Positions 16,584 to 25,996 are shown, counted from the first letter of the stretch. The stretch is 64,000 nt of DNA from Candidatus Korarchaeum sp. (GCA_038888615.1 JAWAID010000002.1:689654-753653), one strand, 5' to 3'. The notes: generated by a model not told the origin, from the letters alone. Program-made: numbers and translations.

Positions 16584-16955
16584 TTAAGTTTCCGGGACCA
16601 CTACTCTCACTACCCCCTTACCGCTGAAGCTCCTGACCAACTCACCCGCCCTCCTCAGGCCCCTCATCAGGCTCTCGAAGTAGTCCTTGGGGCTAGTCCC
16701 CAGCATCCTGGAGGACTCGACCAGCTCGCTCGCCCCTCTTACCCAGATGGAAACAGCTTCCTCGTAAACACCAGCCCTTATGTGAGTCGGTACGGGTAAC
16801 CCAGCTGGAAGAAAAGCGTAACCCTCAGCTCTCAGACTCGTTACGAATCCGATGGACTCCATCTCGGAGATAAGCCTGGAGACGAGGTATCCCAATTCCC
16901 GCCTCGGGAGGTGAGCGTAGATCTCGACCTTGAGGAGCGTCTCCTCGAACCCCAT
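16584..16955 (-). CDS. Hypothetical protein
   Basis: A 123-residue soluble protein I do not recognise. It has no cysteines, no signal peptide and no membrane segment. The first half is a mixed alpha/beta region (KVEIYAHLPRRELGYLVSRLI, split helix-strand pattern) and the second half is mainly helical, ending in a short strand VVRVVVPET. It ends 31 bases before the pncA start on the same strand, so the two may be co-transcribed. The reading frame and codon use resemble the neighbours, which supports a real gene. Confidence 0.6.
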   Translation of the reverse strand: MGFEETLLKVEIYAHLPRRELGYLVSRLISEMESIGFVTSLRAEGYAFLPAGLPVPTHIRAGVYEEAVSIWVRGASELVESSRMLGTSPKDYFESLMRGLRRAGELVRSFSGKGVVRVVVPET

Positions 16956-17012
16956 TAGGGAGCATCGCGCATCATCGATAAAAAGTTGACGGAGCGGTGT
17001 GAAGCCCGAGGA

Positions 17013-18134
17013 TCAGCCGCCTCTTATGATCCCGATCGACTTTAGGTTCAACCGCCTCAATTCCTCGGGTATGGGTGCATAGCCCTTGAGCATTTTCCCC
17101 TGCCCCTCCGTGTTCACGTACTCTATGAGCCTCCTTATGGCCCAGGCCTTAGCTGGATCCGAGTAGGTGGTGTAGAAGAGTAGGTGGCTGAACGAGGTTA
17201 TGGGATAGGAGTCCCTTCCGGGGGCGAAGAGCATCGCGTCCAGATCCCCGCTGAAGTCCCCATCCGGACTGTCGGGGAGTGAGGCCGCGACTCCCTTAGC
17301 CGCGCTCATCATCGTAGACTCATTGGCCTCGACGAACTCACCCTCCCTGTTCCTTATGAGGGCAGTCGGCATGTTCATCTCCAGGGCGTAGTTGAGCTCT
17401 ACGTAACCGATGGAACCTGGCGTGGTCCTGAGGACCTCAGCTACTCCCTGGTTTCCCTTACCACCTACCCCGTTGCCCCTCTTGTCCACGGGCCACTCTA
17501 TCGACTTCCCAACCAGCTCCTTCGGCCAAGCCTGGGGGGCGGCCTTGTGGAGGAACCTGGTGAACACGTCAGTTGTGCCACTGGAATCCGACCTGTGAAC
17601 AGCGATTATCCTCCTTTCGGGCAAGTTTAGCCCTGGGTTCAGCCTCCTTATCCTCTCATCGTTCCACTGCTGGATCTCACCCCTGTAGATCAGAGCTATC
17701 GTCTCAGCGTCAAGCCTCAGCCTGGCACTCAGCTCAGGTAGGTTGTAGGTCACCACCACGGCGCCTATGAGGAAGGGCATCTGGACGAGCTTCCCCCTCC
17801 AGGATTCCCACTTCTCCCTTGAGATGGGAGGATCGCTCGCCGCGAAGTCAACTACACCTGAGAAGAACTGTTCTTGACCCGTTCCACTGCCGGTGGGGTT
17901 GTAGTTTATCGTGATGTTGGGGTACCTCCTGCTGAGGTCATCTATCCAAGCTGCTATCTGCGGGTAGGGGAAGGTGGCTCCCGACCCGAGCAGGTTGACC
18001 TTGGGCGTCGTCTTCACGGTTGTCGCGGGTTGTGTCGTCTTAGTCGTCTCAGTTGGCTTAGGTGAGAGCAGAAACACCGCGGCCACCGCCAGTATTAGTA
18101 TTAACACCGCCAGCGCTATCAGGTAGCTCCTCAT
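17013..18134 (-). CDS. pstS: Phosphate-binding protein PstS (membrane-anchored)
   Basis: Extracytoplasmic phosphate-binding protein of the Pst importer. From the ATG at 18134 (GAGGTGGCGA upstream) it starts with one hydrophobic anchor (about residues 4-25), then a Thr/Pro-rich linker, then the binding domain with GSGATFPYP, YNPTGSGTG, DFAASDPP and HRSDSSGTTDVFT, all phosphate-contact regions in PstS. A longer frame to 18179 is unlikely because it would put charged residues before the signal. No pstC, pstA or pstB follows; the membrane and ATPase parts must be elsewhere. It is divergent from an AbrB-PhoU regulator. Confidence 0.92.
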   Translation of the reverse strand: MRSYLIALAVLILILAVAAVFLLSPKPTETTKTTQPATTVKTTPKVNLLGSGATFPYPQIAAWIDDLSRRYPNITINYNPTGSGTGQEQFFSGVVDFAASDPPISREKWESWRGKLVQMPFLIGAVVVTYNLPELSARLRLDAETIALIYRGEIQQWNDERIRRLNPGLNLPERRIIAVHRSDSSGTTDVFTRFLHKAAPQAWPKELVGKSIEWPVDKRGNGVGGKGNQGVAEVLRTTPGSIGYVELNYALEMNMPTALIRNREGEFVEANESTMMSAAKGVAASLPDSPDGDFSGDLDAMLFAPGRDSYPITSFSHLLFYTTYSDPAKAWAIRRLIEYVNTEGQGKMLKGYAPIPEELRRLNLKSIGIIRGG

Positions 18135-18196
18135 GGGGATCGCCACCTCACCCAAATGGGAAATTTTATAAACATACATTCCCTATTTTTCGTAAA

Positions 18197-18226
18197 GGAA
18201 TTATAAGTATTTAAGTAAGTAATTCC
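18197..18226. promoter_or_regulatory. Inverted repeat between pstS and the PhoU-type regulator
   Basis: Arms GGAATTA and TAATTCC separated by 16 bp that contain TAAGTA repeats, in the 140-bp AT-rich divergent promoter region. A candidate operator for the AbrB-PhoU protein encoded next door, which would make the pair self-regulating; this is inference. Confidence 0.4.
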
Positions 18227-18278
18227 GCCGTTAGGTAAGTAGATAGATAGATCTTATGGAAAACTATATATTTTAGTC

Positions 18279-19298
18279 ATGGGGTTGCGCTGGATGAGCA
18301 GGCTGTACGTGAGGAACCTGCAGCTGACGGGCAACGCCACCTACACCGTCTCCATACCTAAGGACTGGGTTAGGAACCTGGGCCTCGGGAAGGGATCGAG
18401 GGTCTACTTGGAGTTGATGAACGACGGCTCCCTGAGGATCTACGGCAACCCCCCGGGGAGGCCCTCGGGAGCCAGCAAGTCCTTCGAGTTATGGAGGGGC
18501 GATGATCCCGATAACCTGGTGAGGAAGATAATAGCCGCTTACCTTGCCGGCTTCTCGATCGTCACGCTCAACTTCGATCCAGAACTGAAGGAGTTAGCCT
18601 CTGAGGTGAGGAGGTCCCTGGAGTCCTCTGTCCTCGGATTCAGCGTGCTCAAGGAGAGCAGATCCGAGTTCACCTTCTACACGGTGATAGATGAGGGGAG
18701 CATGAGGCTATCCGACGCCCTAACTAAGCTCAGGGAGAACGCGCACCACATGCTCGAGGACACCTACTCCGGGATGAGTAACGCCGATATCAGGGTCCTC
18801 GAGAGGGTGATAGAGGAGGATCAGATAGTGGATAAGCTTTACCTGCTGATTACCAAGCAGGTGACGAGTATACTGATGAGGCCCTTCGGGGTGGAGGAGC
18901 ACGGGCTCCGGAGCGCCGCCGAGATGCCTCACGTGTTCCTAGCAGCGAGGTCAATGGAGAGGGTGTCTGACCACGCCGTGCTGATGGCTAGGGAATCCAT
19001 AGACCTCATCTCCTCGGGGGAGAAGGTGCCCGTTTGGTTACTCGACGACTTTAGGACGATCATAGACCTCTTCGAATCCTCCACGAGGGCCCTATCGGAG
19101 CTCGACGAGCTGGAAGCCGAGGAGGCGGCTAGGAGGATAGATGAGGTTACCAAGCTCATCAGGAGAAGGGAACCCGGGAACAGTAGGGTTCAGATGCTCT
19201 TGAACAGCATGGAGAGGGTCCTGGGTTACAGCATGAACATAGTGGAGGCGGTCGTGGATATAGTGATGATAAGGGAGTTCATCGAGCTCTCGGGTTAA
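18279..19298 (+). CDS. phoU: Phosphate uptake regulator (AbrB domain + PhoU domain)
   Basis: A 339-residue archaeal PhoU-family protein. The N-terminus is a SpoVT/AbrB-type swapped-hairpin DNA-binding domain (YTVSIPKDWVRNLGLGKGSRVYLEL, split about 22-46), followed by helical PhoU repeats (from about residue 145: LTKLRENAHHMLEDTY, and from 215: AARSMERVSDHAVLMARE). Known archaeal members control phosphate transport genes. It is divergent from pstS with a shared inverted repeat, so direct regulation of pstS is likely. The ATG at 18294 is an alternative start that trims five residues. Confidence 0.88.
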   Translation: MGLRWMSRLYVRNLQLTGNATYTVSIPKDWVRNLGLGKGSRVYLELMNDGSLRIYGNPPGRPSGASKSFELWRGDDPDNLVRKIIAAYLAGFSIVTLNFDPELKELASEVRRSLESSVLGFSVLKESRSEFTFYTVIDEGSMRLSDALTKLRENAHHMLEDTYSGMSNADIRVLERVIEEDQIVDKLYLLITKQVTSILMRPFGVEEHGLRSAAEMPHVFLAARSMERVSDHAVLMARESIDLISSGEKVPVWLLDDFRTIIDLFESSTRALSELDELEAEEAARRIDEVTKLIRRREPGNSRVQMLLNSMERVLGYSMNIVEAVVDIVMIREFIELSG

Positions 19299-19334
19299 CT
19301 TAATCTTATCCCATCATGTCCTTCCGGGATTCCC

Positions 19335-20141
19335 ATGAGGTTGGACGGTAAGGTGGCTCTGGTTACGGGAGCATCCAGAGGGATAGGGAGAGCCATAGCA
19401 CTTGCTTTCGCTAGGGAAGGGGCTAATTTAATCGTTAACTACTCCAGGAACGATTCTAAAGCCAAAGAGGTGGTAAATTCAGCCAATTCCCTAGGAGTAA
19501 GGGCATTGATGGTTAAGGCTGACGTCTCGAACCCCCTGCAGATCGAGGGGATGGAGAGGGTCGTCAGGGAGGAGTTTGGGAGGCTCGACCTGCTCGTCAA
19601 CTCCGCCGGCGTGACGGTGAGGCGCCCCCTGGAGGAGGTCCCCTACGACGAGTGGGTGAGGGTGATCGATGTCAACCTGAACGGTACCTTCTACGTGATG
19701 AGGACCTTTTTCAAGCTGATGGTCGAGTCCGGTGGGGGCAGCATAATAAACATAGCTTCCGTCGCGGGAATACTCCCCATGGTGGGCTCGGGGGCATACA
19801 GTCCATCCAAGGCGGGCGTCATAATGTTGACGAAGCAAGCCGCGGCCGAGTGGGCCAGGTACGGGATAAGGGTTAACGCGATATGCCCGGGCCCCGTGGA
19901 GACGGACATGCTGAGGGAGGAGTTCACCGAGGAGCAGCTCGAGATAAGGAAGAAGCTGATCCCACTAGGGAGATTGGGAAATACTGACGATGTGGTGAAG
20001 CTCGCTCTCTTCCTAGCATCCGATGATTCCAGTTACATAACGGGTGAGGCCTTCTGCGTTGACGGGGGAATGGCTGTGAGCTACTACTCGCTCGTGGAGA
20101 GGTTCCTGAGGATGGGGAGACCCCCTCACGAGATCCCCTGA
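19335..20141 (+). CDS. Short-chain dehydrogenase/reductase (FabG-like)
   Basis: NAD(P)-dependent oxidoreductase, 268 residues. The cofactor motif TGASRGIGRA is at about residues 11-20, NSAG at about 89, catalytic Ser in NIASVAG, and the Tyr/Lys pair in YSPSKAG. The C-terminal region LASDDSSYITGEAFCVDGG is the standard SDR substrate/tetramer end, with about 20 extra residues beyond it. FabG-like proteins in archaea, which lack bacterial fatty-acid synthesis, act on varied alcohols or ketones, so substrate is open. It follows the PhoU gene after 36 bases and may be cotranscribed. Confidence 0.88.
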   Translation: MRLDGKVALVTGASRGIGRAIALAFAREGANLIVNYSRNDSKAKEVVNSANSLGVRALMVKADVSNPLQIEGMERVVREEFGRLDLLVNSAGVTVRRPLEEVPYDEWVRVIDVNLNGTFYVMRTFFKLMVESGGGSIINIASVAGILPMVGSGAYSPSKAGVIMLTKQAAAEWARYGIRVNAICPGPVETDMLREEFTEEQLEIRKKLIPLGRLGNTDDVVKLALFLASDDSSYITGEAFCVDGGMAVSYYSLVERFLRMGRPPHEIP

Positions 20142-20322
20142 ACTTGAATGCGATCGATCCGCAATTATCCTGCTCCACCATTTTTTCAGATGAATTATTA
20201 TATTAAGTTGCTAAATTTATAAATTATTATGCATGATAAGGCCCTTATATCACATAAAGTCATGCGGATGCCGCGGCTCACTCGCTTTTTTATAGGAGGG
20301 GGACCAACACCTCGGGGTCAGG

Positions 20323-21243
20323 ATGGAGGTCACCGATCCGCTCTTCTGGATCGCTTTCCACGTGGTAATAGCGATCTTCCTCATCGTAGACCTGAGGCAC
20401 TACCAACACGGGGAGGTTTCATTCAGGGACAGCGTCAAGTGGACGATAATATGGATCTTACTCGGTTTAGCGTTCTCAGTATTCGTACTCGAGTTCTACG
20501 GTTTAGAGGAGTTCATTAAATACATCACAGCTTATGCTACTGAGAAGCTGCTCTCCGTCGATAACCTCTTCGTCTTCCTAGCCATATTCACTTACTTCGC
20601 TGTCCCTTACAACGCTAGACCCCTTGTCCTCTTCGCCGGGATAGTGTTCGCCATAGTGCTGAGGTGCGCCTTCATATTAGCGGGAGTGGCCCTGCTCCAG
20701 ACCTACCACTGGATGGTCTACGTCTTCGGCGCCGTGCTCATATACTCTGGTTACAAGATGGCGAGGGGAGGGGCTGAGAGCATAGATCCATCGAAGAATA
20801 GGGTGGTGATCATCGCTAAGAGATTTTTACCGCTCACTCACGAGTACCACGGACAGAGCTTCACCGTTAAGCTGTCGTCCGAGAGGGTCTTCACCCCCCT
20901 GATCCTGGTCCTGCTCGCTATAGAGACCACCGATATCATGTTCGCCTTCGACTCGGTTCCAGCGGTGCTAGCGATAACTAGGGAGTTCTTCACGGCTTAC
21001 ACATCAAACGTGATGGCTATACTCGGGTTGAGAGCGCTCTACTTCGTCATAGAGCACGGAGTTAGGAAGTTAAAGAACCTGGGGAAGGGTTTGGCCATCT
21101 ACCTAGTCTACCTTGGGGTCGCGTTCATGCTATCGGCGTTCCACATACACGTACCGGAGTGGGTGTCCCTGCTCTTCATAATCACGATCCTGCTCTACGC
21201 CTTCCTCACCTCCGAGAAGGGAGATGTTCACAAAGCCGAGTGA
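20323..21243 (+). CDS. TerC family integral membrane protein
   Basis: A 306-residue membrane protein with eight or so hydrophobic helices. TerC hallmarks are SVDNLFVFLAIFTYF (about residue 79) and ETTDIMFAFDSVPAVLAI (about 202), containing the conserved acidic residues in membrane helices thought to bind metal. The family is linked to metal ion (manganese) efflux and tellurite resistance. The start ATG has GGGTCAGG upstream, and TTTTTTATAGG near 20284 is a likely TATA box. It is monocistronic or ends just 33 bases before the peptidase, which has its own TATA-like stretch. Confidence 0.9.
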   Translation: MEVTDPLFWIAFHVVIAIFLIVDLRHYQHGEVSFRDSVKWTIIWILLGLAFSVFVLEFYGLEEFIKYITAYATEKLLSVDNLFVFLAIFTYFAVPYNARPLVLFAGIVFAIVLRCAFILAGVALLQTYHWMVYVFGAVLIYSGYKMARGGAESIDPSKNRVVIIAKRFLPLTHEYHGQSFTVKLSSERVFTPLILVLLAIETTDIMFAFDSVPAVLAITREFFTAYTSNVMAILGLRALYFVIEHGVRKLKNLGKGLAIYLVYLGVAFMLSAFHIHVPEWVSLLFIITILLYAFLTSEKGDVHKAE

Positions 21244-21276
21244 ACCCTTTTATTTCCCATTCACTACCGTAGATGC

Positions 21277-23157
21277 ATGAGGCCCGCTGAGCTGGAGGAC
21301 TTCTCCAGGATCGTCCTCTTAGGACCTCCCCTGCTGAGGGAGGATGGCAGTTCAGTAATCTTCAGGGCTGGTAGGGCTCTGGTGGATGACGATGCATATG
21401 AGTATAGGATTTGGGGCCTTCAGCTAGGCGAGACCGATCCTATCCCCCTCACAAGAGGTCCCAAGGACAGTAACCCGTCCTGGGAGCCCCGGGAGAGCAG
21501 GTTCATCTTCCTGAGGAAGGAGGAGAGGGGGGACTCCCTGATCCTCTGGACACCCGCTGAGGAGTATCCAGCTTTCAGTTGGGAGAGCGGGATCAAGGAG
21601 ATAGAGTGGGCATCGGGTAGGGTTGCGTTGGCTTTACTGAGGGAGGGGAAGAGGGAGGATGACGTTAAGACGATAAGGAGCATACCTTTCTGGGAGAACG
21701 GGGAGGGGTGGACCTACTGGTTCACCAGCGGGCTGCACTGTGTTGACCTGATGACGGGCGAGCACTGGCCCATATCTCAGCGGGGTTTAGAGGTACTGGA
21801 CTTCAAGGTATCACCTGAAGGTAAGAGGGTAGCCTTCCTAGCCCTGAAGGACAAGCAGAAGCCGTTGAACGTGAGCCTCTTCATCTCGAACCTGGAGGGA
21901 GAGGCCTACGAGCTAGGTGACGGGAGCTGGTACTTGAGGAGGGTCTGCTGGAGATCCGAATCCAGGCTGGGGGTAGTGGGACACGATAGGAGGAGAGGGC
22001 TCGTGACGAACTCTCACCTATTCGAGATCCCCATCGAATCCTGGGATCCCGTAGATCAGTTGAGTTGGGACAGGAGCGTAGGGAACTCGCTCAACAGCGA
22101 TGTAAGAGGGGGGATGAACCTGAGGCCCATATGGCACGAAGGTTGGTGGTACGGTGTGATACACGATCGGAAGTCGGCCCCCCTCTTCAGGTTCAGGGAA
22201 GGGCATTTGGAGAGGGTTAGCTCTCCCGAGATCTCCATTGAGGGGTTCGATATTAAGGGAAAGAGGATAGCCTTGACTGCGATGAGTTTCGATAAGCCAG
22301 CTGAGCTCTACTTGATCGAGGGTAGCGATATGAGGGCCTTGACCAGGATGAATGAGGGCTTCACCTCAAGAGTGAGCCTCAAAAGGCCTGAGGGGTTCAG
22401 CTTCACGGCTTCGGATGGTGCTGAGGTGGAGTGCCTCTACTTAGCCCCTGAGGGTGAGCCCCCTTACCCGACGATACTTTACGTTCACGGGGGACCAGCT
22501 ACCGCCTTCGGTGAGGCGTTCATGCACGAGCTCCAGTTCCTATGTCAGAGGGGCTACGGCATCCTCTTGGTGAACTTCAGAGGGAGCGAGGGATACGGAG
22601 AGGAATTCAGGGATATAAGGGAGCATTACGGTGAGAGGGATTACTTAGATCTGATGGAAGCTTTGGATGAAGCTCTGAGGAGGGGATACGCCGATCCGGA
22701 GAGGCTAGCTGTGATGGGGGGAAGTTACGGGGGCTTCATGACGAACTGGATAGTGGGCCACAGCGATAGGTTCAAGGCAGCCGTGACCATGAGGAGCATA
22801 TGCAATTGGATAAGCGATTACGGAACAACCGATATAGGGTTCTTCTTCAATCCGGATCAGATAGGAGGCCACCCCTGGGATAACTTCAACAAGTACTGGG
22901 AGAAGAGCCCGTTAGCTTACGTTAAGAACGTCAAGACCCCAACCCTGATACTGCACAGCGATGAGGACTACAGGTGCTGGCTGGACCAAGCTCTTCAGCT
23001 CTTCATCGCCCTGAAGGTTATGGGGGTGGAGTCGGAGCTAGTCATATTCCCGAAGGAGAATCACGACCTGAGCAGGAGTGGGAAACCGAAGCACAGGATT
23101 GAGAGGTTGAGGAAGATAGCGGATTGGTTAGACAAGCACCTTAAGGCCACACCTTGA
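21277..23157 (+). CDS. S9 family acylaminoacyl/prolyl oligopeptidase
   Basis: A 626-residue serine peptidase. The N-terminal two-thirds is a beta-propeller rich in W/F-strand repeats that filters substrates by size, and the C-terminal alpha/beta hydrolase domain holds Ser483 (GGSYGGFMTNW), Asp562 (HSDEDYR) and His596 (ENHDLSRSG). This arrangement is typical of archaeal acylaminoacyl-peptidases, which trim short peptides in the cytosol. It suits an organism living on peptides imported by the opp system in the same window. There is no signal peptide. Its last 17 bases overlap the convergent serine dehydratase gene. Confidence 0.92.
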   Translation: MRPAELEDFSRIVLLGPPLLREDGSSVIFRAGRALVDDDAYEYRIWGLQLGETDPIPLTRGPKDSNPSWEPRESRFIFLRKEERGDSLILWTPAEEYPAFSWESGIKEIEWASGRVALALLREGKREDDVKTIRSIPFWENGEGWTYWFTSGLHCVDLMTGEHWPISQRGLEVLDFKVSPEGKRVAFLALKDKQKPLNVSLFISNLEGEAYELGDGSWYLRRVCWRSESRLGVVGHDRRRGLVTNSHLFEIPIESWDPVDQLSWDRSVGNSLNSDVRGGMNLRPIWHEGWWYGVIHDRKSAPLFRFREGHLERVSSPEISIEGFDIKGKRIALTAMSFDKPAELYLIEGSDMRALTRMNEGFTSRVSLKRPEGFSFTASDGAEVECLYLAPEGEPPYPTILYVHGGPATAFGEAFMHELQFLCQRGYGILLVNFRGSEGYGEEFRDIREHYGERDYLDLMEALDEALRRGYADPERLAVMGGSYGGFMTNWIVGHSDRFKAAVTMRSICNWISDYGTTDIGFFFNPDQIGGHPWDNFNKYWEKSPLAYVKNVKTPTLILHSDEDYRCWLDQALQLFIALKVMGVESELVIFPKENHDLSRSGKPKHRIERLRKIADWLDKHLKATP

Positions 23158-24649
23158 ACTTGGCTGCCGATGGACAAGCCGCGAGCCCACCCATCGCTGT
23201 GCACTTGAGTTCGCTCGGCAGCATCCTTCCCACCGAGTATACGGCATCCACCGTCTCATCGAACGGTATGGGGTTATCGTAACCTCCCATCACTAGGTCA
23301 GCGTTCACGAAAGCTGAAGCAGCTGCTACGGCGTTTCTAGTGTGACAAGGAACCTCAACGTATCCTCCTACAGGATCGCAGACCATACCAACGATGTTCT
23401 GAAGTGAGATAGCTGCTGCATTCAATGCCTGCTCGCAGGAGCCTTTGAACGCCTCGATAACGAGGGCTGAGGCCATGGCGCCGGCGGCACCTATCTCGAC
23501 TTGGCACCCCGCTTCCTCAGCCGCGAAGGTCGCCCTGCTCCCTATGAGGAGACCCACGGCACCGGCTGCGAACAAGCACCTGACCAAGTCACGCTCCGAT
23601 AGGCCCTTCTCCTCCTCTAGCGTAGCTAGAACACCGGGGATGACGCCTGCGGAACCCCCGGTCGGGGCCGCCACCACGAGGGCGTTGGAGTTGCAAGCGT
23701 GCATCACTGCCATGGCTAGGGCCGCAGCTCTCGAGTGAGGCCCTCCAACTGGAAGCTCCTTCCCCACTAGCTTCCTATAGATAGAGCTAGCTGAGGGCTT
23801 GAGGGTCCTCAGGGAGACTTTATCACTCATACCGTACTCAATTGAGCTCTTCATCACCTCATATCTCTTTAGCATGAGCTCAGCTACTTCCTCCTCTTCG
23901 ATACCAAGCAGCTCCGACTCGTACTTCATACCGGCCTCCCCTAGGCTCATCCCTTCCCTCTCGCAGAGGGTCCTCAGCTCTTCTGCGTTAGAGAAGATCG
24001 GTTTTCCCCTTAGGGGGAGGAATATGGGTTCTATCACCTTGGAGTCAGCTCGACCCCCATCTAGACCCTCCTTCCTCTCGGAGCTCCCGATGATGACCAT
24101 GAAACGGTCCCCCAGCGGAATCACGCTACCGTAACTCAGCTTGGGAGGGGCTTCCGATGTCTCGTAAGCGTAGAGGTACTCGTCCCCCGTCAATCTCACC
24201 CTAACACCGTTAAGTTCGATTATCTCAAACATACCTCCTCCTATGGATCTCGCTCTCACCCTAAGCTCCTTCCTTCTTCCCTTGAGCTCTATTAAGACTT
24301 CGTTAGGGTGAGGAGCCTCCCCTAGGTTTCCTAATCGGAATTTCACCTTAACTCCGAGCTCTTGAGATGCTTCAATAGCTCTCCTGAAGGACTCGTCCTC
24401 TAGATTCAACCCTAAAAGTCCTGAAACGAAAGCTAGATCACTAGCTTCTTGCTTGTAGACCTTAGCATAAGAACCTCCCTCATCGAAGGTAACGGTAGCT
24501 TCGCAGAGCTCGTCTAAGAGGAGCTCCCTAGCCAGTTTCCCTATGAAGTAAGAGGCGCCCGTGTGGGAGCTCGAGGGACCCCTTATCACGGGACCTATCA
24601 CGTGGTTGAGTACGCTGAGCGTCACGAGCTCAGGGGTTAGGGGAAGCAT
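23141..24649 (-). CDS. sdaA: L-serine dehydratase, fused beta-alpha form (iron-sulfur)
   Basis: Converts L-serine to pyruvate and ammonia using a 4Fe-4S cluster. 502 residues. The N-terminal beta domain has VIGPVIRGPSSSHTGA (about residues 15-30), and the alpha domain has HSRAAALAMAVMHACNSNALVVA, APTGGSAGVIPG and the cluster-binding cysteines in GCQVEIGAAGAMA, GMVCDPVGG and LKCTAMGGLAACPSA. Many bacteria split these domains into two genes; here they are one chain. It would feed serine from peptide breakdown into central metabolism. Divergent from uppP with a short promoter region between them. Confidence 0.92.
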   Translation of the reverse strand: MLPLTPELVTLSVLNHVIGPVIRGPSSSHTGASYFIGKLARELLLDELCEATVTFDEGGSYAKVYKQEASDLAFVSGLLGLNLEDESFRRAIEASQELGVKVKFRLGNLGEAPHPNEVLIELKGRRKELRVRARSIGGGMFEIIELNGVRVRLTGDEYLYAYETSEAPPKLSYGSVIPLGDRFMVIIGSSERKEGLDGGRADSKVIEPIFLPLRGKPIFSNAEELRTLCEREGMSLGEAGMKYESELLGIEEEEVAELMLKRYEVMKSSIEYGMSDKVSLRTLKPSASSIYRKLVGKELPVGGPHSRAAALAMAVMHACNSNALVVAAPTGGSAGVIPGVLATLEEEKGLSERDLVRCLFAAGAVGLLIGSRATFAAEEAGCQVEIGAAGAMASALVIEAFKGSCEQALNAAAISLQNIVGMVCDPVGGYVEVPCHTRNAVAAASAFVNADLVMGGYDNPIPFDETVDAVYSVGRMLPSELKCTAMGGLAACPSAAKFKVWP

Positions 24650-24690
24650 AAAAACGGAACGTTTTTAAAACTACCTCGCGAGGGTCGCTG

Positions 24691-25470
24691 ATGGACCTAT
24701 GGGAGGCTTTGCTCCTCGGCGCTATCCAGGGCTTGACCGAGTGGCTCCCCATAAGCAGCTCGGCTCACCTGGTCATACTTCAGGAACTCCTCTCGTGTAG
24801 ATCCGTGTTGCTGGATGCGGTGGTCCACGGCGGGACACTGCTCTCCGTGCTCTTAACCTCAAGGGCCGATGTGATCAGGGTCCTGAAGGGTTTCTTCAGG
24901 AGCCTCGCTGAGGTAAGAGCTAAAGAAGATCTACCTCATGAGAGCAAGTTAGCTTGGTACCTACTGATAGCCACGATACCAGCTGCTTCAGTAGGCCTAC
25001 TGCTGGCTGATCGTGTTGAGGCCGCTTTCAATCCGCGTACCGCTGCCCTGGGCCTTCTCCTAAACAGCTTGATACTCTACTCAACTAAGTGGGCCAGGGA
25101 AAGGGGTTCGCTCGACCTCAAGAGGGCTCTCCTGATAGGTCTTGTGCAAACGGCTTCCTTACTGCCGGGAATATCCAGATCCGGATCGACGATATCCGCT
25201 GGACTCCTCTCCGGCTTGAGGAGGGAGGAGGCCGTGGGATTCTCCTTCCTCCTCTCCGTGCCGATCATAGCTGGAGCGCTGATCCTGGAGGTACTGAGGT
25301 CCCCCCTGAACGAGGTCCTGAGCACGGTGACCATCGCCGGATTCCTCTCATCCTTCGTAGTGGGACTAGCAGCGATAAGGTTCCTCATCTCCTCGGTGAG
25401 GAGGGGTAAGCTTCACTGGTTCTCTTACTACTGCCTCCTCCTAGCTATAGCAACGCTGAGCCTCAGCTAG
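24691..25470 (+). CDS. uppP: Undecaprenyl-diphosphatase-type lipid phosphatase UppP/BacA
   Basis: A 259-residue integral membrane phosphatase. Both family signatures are intact: LTEWLPISSSAHLVILQE near the N-terminus and LLPGISRSGSTISAGLL near residue 160, which hold the active-site residues. In bacteria it recycles undecaprenyl diphosphate; in archaea the substrate would be a polyisoprenyl (dolichyl-type) diphosphate used in protein or surface glycosylation (inference). Preceded by a TATA-like TTTTTAAAA at about 24661. Two tiny genes follow closely on the same strand. Confidence 0.9.
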   Translation: MDLWEALLLGAIQGLTEWLPISSSAHLVILQELLSCRSVLLDAVVHGGTLLSVLLTSRADVIRVLKGFFRSLAEVRAKEDLPHESKLAWYLLIATIPAASVGLLLADRVEAAFNPRTAALGLLLNSLILYSTKWARERGSLDLKRALLIGLVQTASLLPGISRSGSTISAGLLSGLRREEAVGFSFLLSVPIIAGALILEVLRSPLNEVLSTVTIAGFLSSFVVGLAAIRFLISSVRRGKLHWFSYYCLLLAIATLSLS

Positions 25471-25476
25471 CTTTAT

Positions 25477-25746
25477 ATGCTGGAGCCTCCCGAGTCCCGC
25501 GTGATCGAGCTGAGGGAAGGGGACCTGGTCGTAAGCTTAGCTGTTGGGCAGGAAGGCAGCAAGCTATTGCTCGATCTGGAGCTCAGAAGGGAAGGTAGGT
25601 TATGTTTGAAGATTCATGAGAGGCTATCAAGTCTTGAGGAAATAAAGACCTTGATAGAAAGGCCTAGATGGTTAGGAAGGGAATCTGATGAGTTAATTAG
25701 GAGGGCACTCAAGCTGGCCTTGGAGGGGAAGCATGAGGAGGCTTGA
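25477..25746 (+). CDS. Small hypothetical protein
   Basis: An 89-residue charged protein I do not recognise. It starts six bases after uppP and its last 14 bases overlap the next small gene, an operon arrangement that supports it being real. It has alternating strands in the first half (DLVVSLAVGQEGSKLLLDLEL, split by charged residues) and two helices in the second. No cysteines, signal or membrane segment. Confidence 0.5.
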   Translation: MLEPPESRVIELREGDLVVSLAVGQEGSKLLLDLELRREGRLCLKIHERLSSLEEIKTLIERPRWLGRESDELIRRALKLALEGKHEEA

Positions 25747-25996
25747 GGTGGTGGAGAGGATCGATATGGTCTGCAGAGGGGCTTGGAGGGTGGATGAGTA
25801 CAGGGCTGAGGGGTACCTAGTCAGGGACCCGCCCGGGTACTTAATACTGATCGTGGAGAGAGGATCTACACCCTACATCTGGCTGGGGGAATTCTCCAGT
25901 TACGAGGAAGCTAGGAACTCACTGAGGGATACTCTTTACAACATAGGGAGGAGGGAGGACAGGGGCTTCGGCTGCTACGAGGCCCCCGGTCGTTAA
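25733..25996 (+). CDS. Small hypothetical protein
   Basis: An 87-residue soluble protein with no family I can name. Pattern is mixed strand and helix: VVERIDMVCRGAWRVDEYRAE, then GYLILIVERG, then SSYEEARNSLRDTLYNIG. It overlaps the preceding small gene by 14 bases and may form a unit with it. It ends the uppP transcript; a 500-bp gene-free stretch follows. Confidence 0.5.
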   Translation: MRRLEVVERIDMVCRGAWRVDEYRAEGYLVRDPPGYLILIVERGSTPYIWLGEFSSYEEARNSLRDTLYNIGRREDRGFGCYEAPGR

